From the NCBI RefSeq assembly GCF_001420695.1, contig NZ_LJJB01000010.1, positions 1,675,114 to 1,739,113 on the forward strand: a stretch of DNA of 64,000 bases, written 5' to 3'. The notes beneath the pieces were generated by a model that saw nothing but the letters and a program-made list of their open reading frames with translations, was not told the DNA's origin and did not search any database. The stretch is from Brevibacillus choshinensis (GTDB lineage Bacteria; Bacillota; Bacilli; Brevibacillales; Brevibacillaceae). Positions 1 through 8,875 of this stretch are shown here, piece by piece (the first letter of the stretch is position 1; every line of letters begins with the position of its first letter). A program made the translations under genes and the position numbers.

Positions 1-525
1 ACCGAGGAAACGAATGGGGAATACCTGTTATTCCGAACAGACCTACCATCCAATATTGGAATCTTCTTACACTATCATACAGAACTTGTGGAAAGCTTTG
101 AAGGTGTTAGTGGCAATTTAGATCTTACAGTTGATGGAAAAACGATCACCTTGCAAAAAGGAGATAAAGCCGTTGCTCCGCTCGACAAGAGACACTACTT
201 TCATAATAACACCAAGGAAATGGTCAGCTTTAACGTAGAAATCAGGCCAGCCGGTCAATTCGAAGCATTCGTCCGCTGCGGATATGGATTGGATACCGAT
301 GGAAGAAGCTTTTACATGCCGCTCCTGAAGCAATATCTCCCGAAAAATATTTTGCTCTTGGGCACACTCTTTGAAATGGGCGCTTTTTATGTCCCTTACC
401 TACCACTTTTCCTACAAAAAGCAATATTTGGCCTGCTAGCGAAACTCTCGACATGGACAGGTGCAGCGAAGACTTTGGAAAAGTACTACATCCCTTCACA
501 GGAAGACCAACGCATTTCAAGTTAA
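1..525 (+). CDS. Cupin-domain protein, 5' end cut by the window
   Basis: The frame is open from base 1 and ends at TAA 523-525, leaving 174 visible codons. The GTG at 88 is an internal valine because coding continues upstream of it. The visible part opens with a complete cupin motif 1: G20, then HYH at 24-26, E31 and G38, the usual His-x-His-x4-Glu-x6-Gly metal-binding pattern. A second cupin strand pair with RHYFHN follows. The C-terminal third is helical and hydrophobic and resembles no domain I know. Cupins of this size range from sugar isomerases to small binding proteins, so substrate and reaction cannot be named. No neighbour on this strand helps. Confidence 0.7.
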   Translation, partial: TEETNGEYLLFRTDLPSNIGIFLHYHTELVESFEGVSGNLDLTVDGKTITLQKGDKAVAPLDKRHYFHNNTKEMVSFNVEIRPAGQFEAFVRCGYGLDTDGRSFYMPLLKQYLPKNILLLGTLFEMGAFYVPYLPLFLQKAIFGLLAKLSTWTGAAKTLEKYYIPSQEDQRISS

Positions 526-630
526 GAAAACCTCTACCGAGGCCTGTTCATTGATGAGCGACCGCGATTAAGCGGAAAGTTTTACCGAAGTGATGCCAGA
601 AGCGGACGCTAAAGTATCGTCATGCGCTCC

Positions 631-662
631 GGAATTCATAAGTAATAGCGCTTATAAATTCC
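631..662. repeat. Imperfect inverted repeat in a gene-free stretch
   Basis: GGAATTcATAAG at 631-642 pairs with CTTATaAATTCC at 651-662 across an 8-base loop, giving 11 pairs with one mismatch. No T-run follows on either strand, so it is not a standard intrinsic terminator. It lies in the 288 bp between the cupin gene and the end of the leftward GTPase/tubulin locus, where I see no coding frame, RNA gene or clear promoter. Confidence 0.4.
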
Positions 663-813
663 TACACGTTAAAGGAAAAAGCACCCTGACTGCTGTTGCA
701 ATAGGATGCTTCTCTTCTTCTCATCGTTGATCCATGAACACTCCGACCTGACTTTGGCCATATCGATGACTTCATACTTACCTTTTCATACCTGAGTAAG
801 GTCGGGTGGATTA

Positions 814-3273
814 CTAGAATTCGTTTGTACGATGTAGCGGTCGAATTTGCGGTTCCAGCATGAGCTGATAGACAGGAACAAACTCTACTGGTTCTGTCGG
901 ATAGGGCTGTTCGGCTGTCTCTCCTCCGCCAGGCGTAGCCGGTGCAACTGGCACGGCATCAGGCATGAACAGAAAAAAGCTTCCTACTGCCCCTGCAGCA
1001 AGCAAAATGATGACACTCAGCAGCGCCGTCGATTTGCCTCGAAACAGCTTCATCAACGGACTAGACGTCTCGCTACGCACTTCCTCCAGCAGCTTGCGGA
1101 AGTCGGCATGCCGCACAGAAAACCAGCGCTTTTTCCATTCCTTATCACGCAATCTCCTGCCTCTATTTTCAAGCAATAATCCTTTGAGAGCCTGTCGATA
1201 ACCGGGCGAGATGTATTTGCCTGTGAAAAACATGCGTTGCGTCATACTCCACTGGATAAAGGAATACAAGACTTCTTCCCCACCATTATCTCCGACGAAT
1301 CTCAACAGGTCGCTGTATGCGAAAGAATCCTGCCCTTGAAGCTCTGCTCGATAAAATACCAGCGCTACCAGTGGAAAGCTGTCTGGCTCTAATGGACGTC
1401 CCAATAGATTGACGATCAGCTTCTGCTGGATAGCCATCTCCTTTTCATCCCATTGGCGAAAGAACTGTTCGGGCAATGGTACTTCTCGATTTTCCGTCAG
1501 AATCGCCATCTGACTGATGTGCGCAAGCTTTTGACGGCTCTCCAAATCAAGCTCGCCAGTGAAGGTCTGTGGCTTTTCCTCCAGAAGTGTCATGATCTTC
1601 CCAAAATCATCCCAGGACAAGCTGTCCAACGCGATCTGCTTGAGTAAGGACTTGTCCAGCTCGTCCAAAAGCTCATCCGCAAACCCGCTCACACCATCCT
1701 GGCTCTCAAAGAAATCGTGAATGGTTAGCGCAGCTTGCAGCTTTTGCCTTTCCCGTGCAAACAGACTGATCACTTTTTCTCGTGTCGCGGTCATAAAGAA
1801 CAGATTTCGCAGGGCTGGTGGAGCCGTTTCCGTCCAGAACTCGATTTCCTGTAGGACTTGGCTGATCTTCGAGAAGGATGCCAGACGATCCGCGAGATAG
1901 TCCTCAAATAATGGTTTGACGACCTGCTTGTAGCCGAAAACGGAACGCATCAGAAAGCCAAACAGCTCTTGATCGTTGGACAGATGCTGGTAGACCTCCG
2001 CTACATAACCGCTTTGGCGAGCTGTCTTTCCTTTTAGCAAGACATTCATCATGAAAGTGACGAGCTCTGTAGAAATGCGTTCTTTGGGGATCGCACTGTA
2101 CGCCTTGAGCATTTGGCTGATGATCTCACTCGCTGGAAACTTTTTGTTTGTCAGTGACTCTGTTTCCTCGCGAAATAGAGCATCACGCAGCTGGAGCAAG
2201 CGCGATTTGTTCACCAAACCATCCTGGCTCAAAAAATGCTGAAGCACTTGCCAAATACCTGCGCGGTTTTGTTCATAGACGGCGAGACGCCCTTTTTCGA
2301 TCAAATACAGAGCGCAAAGCTCATAATAAGTAGCCAATCTCAGCATGAAGGTCGTATCCGCACCAGCCAACACTTCCTCGCAAAAGTCGTGAAACGATGC
2401 AAGCACACGTGGTTCATTCACATACTCCCAAGCAAAATCCAGATAAGAATGCGCTCCCTCCTGCCAATCGACTTGCAAAATGCGCTCGTGCGCCAGATCG
2501 AACACATAGTCTTTTTCCGTGAATCCTGCCCCTGGTCGAATGCTTCCCTTTTCCACGAACATGACGTGGATATGCTTCTTGCTCTGGGGTTCATTGCAGT
2601 AGGTGAGAAAGCCAAAATGCCTGCGCATTTCATAAGGCAGGCAGCTATACAACAGTTCCAGCAATTGACGGGCATCCGCTGCAGCGGCTCCAACCTCCCC
2701 GTCCAGACTGATATAGACCTTCCTTTTGGACGAGAGCGACATCATTACGGCATACAGAAGTTGCTTGAATATCCGTTCGTCGATTCCGATGTGACGTAGC
2801 CACTGTCTTTGATCTTTTACCGAACTCGTCTGAAAAGGAAGCTCGGCCAGCATCGGCAGTTCTTTTCCTGCAGTGTTGGCGTGCTCTTGTGCAAAAGCTC
2901 TCAGACCGAATATTTTTGCTGGTTCTTTGATGAAATCATCCCGCCGTTCTGCCGGGATGACGTAGTTATGGCTAAAAAACGTATTACGTTGGCCTGTAAA
3001 ATCGGCTCCGACGAAGACACTGCGCCCGACAACCAGCTCGCCTGACTCAGCCCGAAAGGAAACGCGCGCTTCGGGATAGAGCGACAGATCATTCTCCCCT
3101 CGCTCCTGCAAAAGCCGGGGCGCATCGTAGACACAAAAAGGGTGGAGCGTTTTTTTAATAAACGAGTTGTCCAGCCCTGTCGATTTGGCGACGGTATCGT
3201 AGCCTTCGTTTGAACGGAATATCCCTTGTCGCCCGCGGGTGTAATACTGCTGCAAGATGGGCTGACGGCTCAC
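814..3273 (-). CDS. Probable GTPase-associated protein (GAP1-like), C-terminal membrane anchor
   Basis: The gene encodes 819 aa. The N-terminal 250 residues resemble the GTPase-associated protein 1 family as I remember it (segments such as YYTRGRQGIF and LPYEMRRHFGFLTY). The middle is a long helical region. One membrane helix lies near residues 748-770, followed by a short Pro/Glu-rich tail, so the bulk is probably cytosolic and tethered at its C-terminus. The GTG start overlaps the TAG stop of the upstream GTPase gene (TAGTG) and has a GGAGGG site 7 bases away, implying translational coupling. That coupling supports a role as partner or effector of the GTPase. The family assignment is from memory; the biochemical role is unknown. 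It is the last gene of the leftward arm. Confidence 0.55.
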   Translation of the reverse strand: MSRQPILQQYYTRGRQGIFRSNEGYDTVAKSTGLDNSFIKKTLHPFCVYDAPRLLQERGENDLSLYPEARVSFRAESGELVVGRSVFVGADFTGQRNTFFSHNYVIPAERRDDFIKEPAKIFGLRAFAQEHANTAGKELPMLAELPFQTSSVKDQRQWLRHIGIDERIFKQLLYAVMMSLSSKRKVYISLDGEVGAAAADARQLLELLYSCLPYEMRRHFGFLTYCNEPQSKKHIHVMFVEKGSIRPGAGFTEKDYVFDLAHERILQVDWQEGAHSYLDFAWEYVNEPRVLASFHDFCEEVLAGADTTFMLRLATYYELCALYLIEKGRLAVYEQNRAGIWQVLQHFLSQDGLVNKSRLLQLRDALFREETESLTNKKFPASEIISQMLKAYSAIPKERISTELVTFMMNVLLKGKTARQSGYVAEVYQHLSNDQELFGFLMRSVFGYKQVVKPLFEDYLADRLASFSKISQVLQEIEFWTETAPPALRNLFFMTATREKVISLFARERQKLQAALTIHDFFESQDGVSGFADELLDELDKSLLKQIALDSLSWDDFGKIMTLLEEKPQTFTGELDLESRQKLAHISQMAILTENREVPLPEQFFRQWDEKEMAIQQKLIVNLLGRPLEPDSFPLVALVFYRAELQGQDSFAYSDLLRFVGDNGGEEVLYSFIQWSMTQRMFFTGKYISPGYRQALKGLLLENRGRRLRDKEWKKRWFSVRHADFRKLLEEVRSETSSPLMKLFRGKSTALLSVIILLAAGAVGSFFLFMPDAVPVAPATPGGGETAEQPYPTEPVEFVPVYQLMLEPQIRPLHRTNEF

Positions 3274-4538
3274 TACCGCTCCCTCCCCTCGATGTAATCC
3301 AGCTGTTGCATGAGCCAGATGAACGGCTCATCCACCCGGATCGGAGTCACGACTCCACTCACTTTTTGATTGACCGGGTTGCTACCTAGCGCAGATACAG
3401 CGAAATAGGCAGTATTGGTAAAGTAAACTTCCAGCGCGTCCTTGAACGGTCGATCCACCTTCTCGATGAAGCGGCTGATCTCCCCGTTGATGTTCTCAAA
3501 TTCCGTCATATTCAAATACTCTTCATGGACGAAATTGCGGAAAACATTGCTGTTGGACTTGATGTACTCACCATCGTCTTCCTTGATCAAATGCAGCATG
3601 TCGCTCTTGGTCAGGACGACAGCCGTCGGGATATCCGTCTTGCTCTGTTGCTGATACCCAATGAAGTTCTCAAACAAGGTAATGACGACCTCACGCGGCT
3701 CATCATATCTGGCAGTGAACTCCCCTGGTTCATCACCTGCTCGCAGCATGACCCTGTCCCGGATCGTCCTGATTTGCAGCGGATCGACGAGGAACAAGAT
3801 ACCGGAGGAGTTCTTCACATGCGAGGCATATAGCTCCAAGTATTCGCGATCGACCATGCCCTCACCGGCCACATCAAAAAAGACGAGGATGAGCGGCGCT
3901 TTTTCGCTATCTTTGAAAATGAATTGAAAGATAAACGGCTCCTGACGCTTTTCCTTTTGCGTGGAATCGAGGAGTTGACCTCTTTCAAACAGTGGTGCCT
4001 CGTAATTTTCACGGAATTTCCGGCTGATTTGTGCGTTGAGCGGCATGCACGCTGCATCGAAATGATTGGCAGTCGTATTTTGCAGAGTGTGGATCAGCGA
4101 AGTCATGTAGACCGACTTGCCGACTTGCGACGCCCCGACGATGGAGATGATGTTGCTCGGTGCTTTTCCTGCCGTGATAGGCAGTTCGTTGTGGCATTTG
4201 GGACAAAGCCTGCGCTTGGAAATGACGCCGTACCGATCCGTCACCCCTGCGAGGACATTGTCTACATACAGGTGGCTCTCTTCTGGAATGGATTCCGGAT
4301 CGATGATCGCTTCCAGCTCGTCGATCGCATCCAGTCCAAACTTGTCTCGGTACTGGTTCAAAAGCTCATCTTCCTGCAGCGCATAGTCCTCATCGTCCTG
4401 GCGGTGATGGGTAGCGCGAAACACAACCTGGTCGGGCGCGTATTTGGCAAAGCAGTACGGGCACACGATATCGTAAAAAGGAAGTCTTTCCTTTACTGGC
4501 TGTTTCTTCTCAAACATGCTTTTCAAAAAGGTCAGCAT
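3273..4538 (-). CDS. Zinc-ribbon P-loop GTPase (double-GTPase-like)
   Basis: The gene encodes 421 aa. CPYC (26-29) and CPKC (112-115) form a split zinc ribbon around a charged insert. A GTPase core follows: P-loop GASQVGKS (135-142), switch-II DVAGEG (221-226) and TKSD (309-312) as the guanine-specificity motif, so GTP rather than ATP is the likely nucleotide. No membrane helix is visible, so it is presumably cytosolic. It resembles the DO-GTPase2 type of P-loop GTPase often found beside GAP1-like proteins (recalled, not searched). Its stop overlaps the GAP1-like start by one base, and 12 bp separate it from the beta-rich gene upstream. Likely role: nucleotide-dependent switch of the multi-gene complex. 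Confidence 0.75.
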   Translation of the reverse strand: MLTFLKSMFEKKQPVKERLPFYDIVCPYCFAKYAPDQVVFRATHHRQDDEDYALQEDELLNQYRDKFGLDAIDELEAIIDPESIPEESHLYVDNVLAGVTDRYGVISKRRLCPKCHNELPITAGKAPSNIISIVGASQVGKSVYMTSLIHTLQNTTANHFDAACMPLNAQISRKFRENYEAPLFERGQLLDSTQKEKRQEPFIFQFIFKDSEKAPLILVFFDVAGEGMVDREYLELYASHVKNSSGILFLVDPLQIRTIRDRVMLRAGDEPGEFTARYDEPREVVITLFENFIGYQQQSKTDIPTAVVLTKSDMLHLIKEDDGEYIKSNSNVFRNFVHEEYLNMTEFENINGEISRFIEKVDRPFKDALEVYFTNTAYFAVSALGSNPVNQKVSGVVTPIRVDEPFIWLMQQLDYIEGRER

Positions 4539-4550
4539 GTCGCTCCCCTC

Positions 4551-5189
4551 CTATTCGGGAATCAGTTCGTACAATTCCCCGTATTTTTTTCCGTCCGTAA
4601 AAAAGAGGCGGATCTCGTCCTTTTTCCTGACTTCAATTTCTGGTAGCAGATTGACGCCTGGCTGCAAATCCCGAATAAAGGCGTACTGCGTACCGTCATC
4701 CTTGTTGGTGGGAATCGAGCCTTCCTTTTTGACGTAGCAGAGAACGTCCTTGGGGATCGGGATCTCTGAAAAAATGCGAATCTGCAAGGACTGGTAAGGA
4801 CTGAACCAGTTTCGCCCGCGCTTGAACGAGTAAAGAATCTTGGCCTTTCCCGTACGGACATGGACGATGTGCGATTCACCATCAGGTATGAGCATGATGG
4901 GCTTGCCAGTTTCCAAACGACACGGAAAAATGCGGTACGTGTACCTCCCGATGCCTTCGTTTTTCTCCCGCAGGCCTTTATGTGCCTTGTATTCCTCTCG
5001 GGTGTACAGCTTTAGCTGAGTCTCGTTGATCTGAGTCACGTCAAACGGTTCATCATAGCCAGATCGATAGACATAAACGCAAGGGACTTCCTCTGCCCAA
5101 TACCAGTTGATCACGCACTCATTGCCTTGCTGCTGACAGACGACATCCTTGATGGAGAGCTCTGTTGTCTCTTCCCACTTGATCATCAT
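4551..5189 (-). CDS. Beta-rich protein of unknown function in the GTPase/tubulin locus
   Basis: The gene encodes 212 aa and I recognise no family. It is rich in alternating hydrophobic and polar strands with aromatic residues, suggesting one or two beta-sandwich or SH3-like modules. It has no signal peptide or membrane helix. The ATGATG start has AGGAG 8 bases upstream. It sits between the vWA membrane gene (16 bp away) and the GTPase gene (12 bp away), so it is almost certainly co-transcribed. Position suggests an adaptor between the GTPase and the membrane parts, which is inference only. Confidence 0.6.
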   Translation of the reverse strand: MMIKWEETTELSIKDVVCQQQGNECVINWYWAEEVPCVYVYRSGYDEPFDVTQINETQLKLYTREEYKAHKGLREKNEGIGRYTYRIFPCRLETGKPIMLIPDGESHIVHVRTGKAKILYSFKRGRNWFSPYQSLQIRIFSEIPIPKDVLCYVKKEGSIPTNKDDGTQYAFIRDLQPGVNLLPEIEVRKKDEIRLFFTDGKKYGELYELIPE

Positions 5190-5205
5190 TCATCATGCTC
5201 CTACT

Positions 5206-6495
5206 CTACGAATCAAAACGTTTGCTAGTACGATTTCCTGACTCCAGCATCCGCTCCGATGAACGTTTTCCCAGCCCGATTCGGCTCTTGAATGAAATCT
5301 GGCCACCGCTCGTCGAAGCTGGGATAAAGACGGTGAACAGCGTCATCACTACAGCCATCAAAGCGCAAGCGAGCAATCGGATCGTCGTGTCGAGCCAGTC
5401 CGTCGAAGTGAGTGCAGACTCCAGTAACAGACCTGCGAGAAGTCCTGCGACCGCACCGCCAATGGTAAAGCTTTTCGCCAAATGCCGATTGTCAAAAATC
5501 AGTCCCAATGCCAGTCCGAGCAATCCACCGATGATCAACATGCCCACCACGCGTATAATCGCGAAAAACGTACTGTCAGATGTCGCTCCTGTCCGTTCGG
5601 AAACCAGGTTGCGGTCCTGGCGGCTCATATCGTAGATCTGCCCAAAAATACCGGACAGCTCTTCCGCATGATCGACGTTAAAATACGTACCACCCGTCTC
5701 CTCAGCAATACGTTTTAGCAGATAGGTGCCATCCGCATCTACCTGACTCATCCCTACTGTGTGAATATGCATGTTCGCTTGCTTGTACGGCTCCATGGCC
5801 TTTTGCAAATCAACGTTACTGTACCCGTCCGACATGAGCACTACGGTGCTGCTTGGATTGAGCTGCTGTGCAGCCTGCAATTGCTCTAGCGCTGTTTGCA
5901 GCGCCTTTTCAATTTGAGTCCCTCCGCTTGGACCTGGGTGGTTCTGCAGCTTCGCGATGACGGTATCTTTTACATTTTGGTCGCTCAGCTGGACGAGCGG
6001 CTGCAATACTTCAGTACGATCATTAAAAGTAATAACTGCAATTTGCATGTCGTTATCCATTTTTCTAACTACATCAGACGCCGCCTGAAACAATTGGTTA
6101 TTTGGATCGGACACCTTCATGCTGTCGGACGTATCCAGCAGCATCACGATATTGTCCGTACTGCTCGCTCGTTGATAGGAGAAGCCGTAAAGAAGCTGCA
6201 AAAGCATGGCAGCCACTCCGACCATTACCAGCGTGCTTGGCACCAGCATTTTCCACGAAGCACCTACGTACCTTTGCTTCCAGCCATGTCCATTTAGACG
6301 AGGCGATATCATTTCGGCAACGAGACACATCACCCCGACAAACAGCGCGTACTGCCCAAAATACAGACCCATCAGCAGCCATTGCGGCAACTCCGTGGAC
6401 AGCTGGGACAGGATCACTTCCCCCACTACAAATCCGATCACACCACCAACCAGGCTACACAGAATCATGAGCAGACTGAGCTTTCTTTGACTCAT
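5206..6495 (-). CDS. Membrane-anchored vWA-domain protein
   Basis: The gene encodes 429 aa. About three membrane helices (near 7-28, 38-60 and 84-105) precede a vWA domain (about 112-285), and about three more follow (near 310-395). The metal-ion-dependent adhesion site is intact: DTSDS at 121-125, a GGT threonine and a SDG aspartate. With the N-terminus inside, three helices would place the vWA domain outside the cell. vWA domains of this kind bind partner proteins through a divalent cation. The start overlaps the stop of the upstream coiled-coil gene by 4 bases (ATGA), indicating coupled translation. It is a second, differently built vWA protein from the one at 12279-14069. Confidence 0.8.
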   Translation of the reverse strand: MSQRKLSLLMILCSLVGGVIGFVVGEVILSQLSTELPQWLLMGLYFGQYALFVGVMCLVAEMISPRLNGHGWKQRYVGASWKMLVPSTLVMVGVAAMLLQLLYGFSYQRASSTDNIVMLLDTSDSMKVSDPNNQLFQAASDVVRKMDNDMQIAVITFNDRTEVLQPLVQLSDQNVKDTVIAKLQNHPGPSGGTQIEKALQTALEQLQAAQQLNPSSTVVLMSDGYSNVDLQKAMEPYKQANMHIHTVGMSQVDADGTYLLKRIAEETGGTYFNVDHAEELSGIFGQIYDMSRQDRNLVSERTGATSDSTFFAIIRVVGMLIIGGLLGLALGLIFDNRHLAKSFTIGGAVAGLLAGLLLESALTSTDWLDTTIRLLACALMAVVMTLFTVFIPASTSGGQISFKSRIGLGKRSSERMLESGNRTSKRFDS

Positions 6496-8840
6496 GACAA
6501 TTCCTCCTTTCCTTGGCGGTGAAAGACATATCCGCTTTCCATGTAGGAAGAATGGTACTTCTTGTTGTTCCGGTAATACATCAAGTCTTCCAGGCCAAAT
6601 CCACCCATTACATTCATTTTTTCAATGCCGCTTTTCCCAGCTTCGTGAATACAGCCCTGCTTGTAAGTCCTCGTACCTTCTGTCTCGCGAAGTACGTACT
6701 GGACGAAGTCGTTGTTGATATCGGCAAACCAATATTTTTCTTCGTATCGATGTTTTTGCAGAAAATGAAAGACCTCGGTGTGCACCGCTGCCCGCTCCTC
6801 GAGGACAAGGGAAAGGTCTTGGAACAAATCTTCTTTCGTCAAAACGGTCCGATTGTCGTAGGCTGCCGCGACATTGGCCCTCGCCAACAGCTCCGCCTCA
6901 AACGACAAGGCAAATGGCGAGCGAGTCAAAATCTCGGTTCGGCAAAAAATGCAGAGTCGCTCGAGCAGCCCAGATATACCGTGCTGAAACAGGAGTGAGC
7001 CGTTGCCAATGTACCGGGGATCCAGATAAAAACCATTGCCGCGTTGCGCTTCCTGAGAACGGATCGTCTCCATGACGACCGATTCGTAATACTCGTCCAT
7101 GTTTTTGCCCAAATAGTCCGCTGCTTCCCTGACGCTTTTTTGGGCAATGGCACGAAGTTGTTTTTGCAGCCCTTCCAGCTGCTCTACATTCTCCCCGATC
7201 CGCTTGTGGAGCTGCTTCGCCTGCTGCTCATAGTCCACCAGCAGTTGCAGCGTCAGCTCCCACTCCAAAATCTCGGCCTGTTTGTCATACACTTTGGCGA
7301 ACAGATGACGGACAAAGGTCCTGACGCGCTCCTTGTCCCGGGTAAAGAATCCGCCTACCCGCAGCTCCTGCTGGTCCGCTCGCTGTTGGTAGATGTCGTC
7401 CAATTCCGCTTTTGCCTGTTCCAGCTGTCGCTGCGTCTCCTTGATTCCCGTGCGCAGCTCATCGAGCAGATTGGCTCCACTAGCCAGCTCCGATGTGAGC
7501 TGATAGGCCGCGTATAGGCCGTAGCGCTCATCTTCAATGATTTCCCGCACAATAAGTGGGGCAAGGGTCTGCTTGCCAGTCAAGCTGTCCAGCTGCTTAC
7601 GTGCCTGGTGTACAAAATGGCTCTCGAAAAAGCGCTGGCTGTTGCCGTCAAATAAGGCCAGCTCTGCTTCCCGCAGATTCATGCTGCTCAGTTCACTGTA
7701 GCTGACCCCTGACGTCATTAATCCGTTCATTTCCGTGAGGATGTCGTCGTCAGGCAGTACCGAGCTGACCATTCGCTGTAGATCGTTGGCGGTCAATCCG
7801 AGCTTTTCTCGCGCTTTTGTTTTGGGGAGACTGTCGCCTTCCTGCAGCCGTTCCCAATAACGGTCGAATACGGCTGCGAGAACCGTCAGTGCGATGGCAT
7901 GAGTCGGACGCTTTACCTTGGAAAGCCCTGCTGACGAAAAGGTCGCTTTCCCACTATCCACGGTGATGCTGCGAATAAACTGCAGCTTGTTGTAGCCCTC
8001 GCTGCTCTCGATGATCGTCGTCTCTGCCTCTTTGTTGTTCAGCAAGACCAGATTGCTGATCAGCTCGTCATTTTCCGCCAGACCACCATCCAAAAACAGA
8101 CCCTGCTCGGTTTTGTCGCTGAGCAGGTAGGCCAGAGAAAACAGGGGGCCATGCGTATGCGCGACGGGTAGCTTGATCCCATCCTCCGTCACCATCAAAT
8201 CAGCTCGGAAGCGATAGTCGTTGCATTGGTATTGATCGACCTCTTCCAAAAACTGAACCCCGAGTGCCGAGGAAAAACCAAATCCATCGCCGCCGCTTTT
8301 TTCCTGAAGCAACACATACAAATCAGCTGACACGTTTTTGAACATTTCCTGCAGATAGCTTTTCAATAGCAATGTCAACTCGGGTAACAACACATTGGCT
8401 GGATCATTAGAGCGAGTCACCACTGCTATATTGACTTGCTGAAACGAGGCAAATAGCTTACCCATCTCTGCTACCCGAATGCTGACCTGCTTCATGAGTT
8501 GATTGATGTCCATGATGAGCGATTCATCCTCTGTGAACTGCTCGTACATGACAGCACGCATCGTCTGTCTGTCTGACTCTCGCTTTGGCAAGCGGCAGTT
8601 GCACACCTGCGGATGCTCCCACGTTTCCTCGTTGTACGCGTGGACGTAAAGAACCCCCTGGCTGTTTTGCCACTTTCGCTCATTGATCTCGCAGACGGAC
8701 TGCAGAGCTTCCATACTTTTGTCCCCGATAAAGAGGAACAGCACGGGATTTTGAATGCTTCGCTGTCCGTATCCGTGATCCAGTTGTCCTTCCAAATCCG
8801 TAACGTATTGGGTTGCGAATTGTCCAATCAAATCCTTCAT
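6492..8840 (-). CDS. Large coiled-coil protein of unknown family, tubulin-locus partner
   Basis: The gene encodes 782 aa from ATG 8840, behind GGGAGGA. A TTG 15 bases further up is in frame but lies in the ribosome-site region. The N-terminal part has alternating strands and helices (VLFLFIGDKS near the start) like a nucleotide-binding or tubulin-like fold, but I find no P-loop. Roughly residues 460-600 are charged helices with heptad character, probably a coiled coil. No membrane helix or signal peptide is present. It follows the tubulin-like gene by 35 bp and overlaps the vWA gene by 4 bases. A scaffold or filament partner is plausible, but nothing in the sequence proves it. Confidence 0.6.
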   Translation of the reverse strand: MKDLIGQFATQYVTDLEGQLDHGYGQRSIQNPVLFLFIGDKSMEALQSVCEINERKWQNSQGVLYVHAYNEETWEHPQVCNCRLPKRESDRQTMRAVMYEQFTEDESLIMDINQLMKQVSIRVAEMGKLFASFQQVNIAVVTRSNDPANVLLPELTLLLKSYLQEMFKNVSADLYVLLQEKSGGDGFGFSSALGVQFLEEVDQYQCNDYRFRADLMVTEDGIKLPVAHTHGPLFSLAYLLSDKTEQGLFLDGGLAENDELISNLVLLNNKEAETTIIESSEGYNKLQFIRSITVDSGKATFSSAGLSKVKRPTHAIALTVLAAVFDRYWERLQEGDSLPKTKAREKLGLTANDLQRMVSSVLPDDDILTEMNGLMTSGVSYSELSSMNLREAELALFDGNSQRFFESHFVHQARKQLDSLTGKQTLAPLIVREIIEDERYGLYAAYQLTSELASGANLLDELRTGIKETQRQLEQAKAELDDIYQQRADQQELRVGGFFTRDKERVRTFVRHLFAKVYDKQAEILEWELTLQLLVDYEQQAKQLHKRIGENVEQLEGLQKQLRAIAQKSVREAADYLGKNMDEYYESVVMETIRSQEAQRGNGFYLDPRYIGNGSLLFQHGISGLLERLCIFCRTEILTRSPFALSFEAELLARANVAAAYDNRTVLTKEDLFQDLSLVLEERAAVHTEVFHFLQKHRYEEKYWFADINNDFVQYVLRETEGTRTYKQGCIHEAGKSGIEKMNVMGGFGLEDLMYYRNNKKYHSSYMESGYVFHRQGKEELS

Positions 8841-8875
8841 GCTTCCTCCCGCCAATCGGTGATTCTCTCATTTTT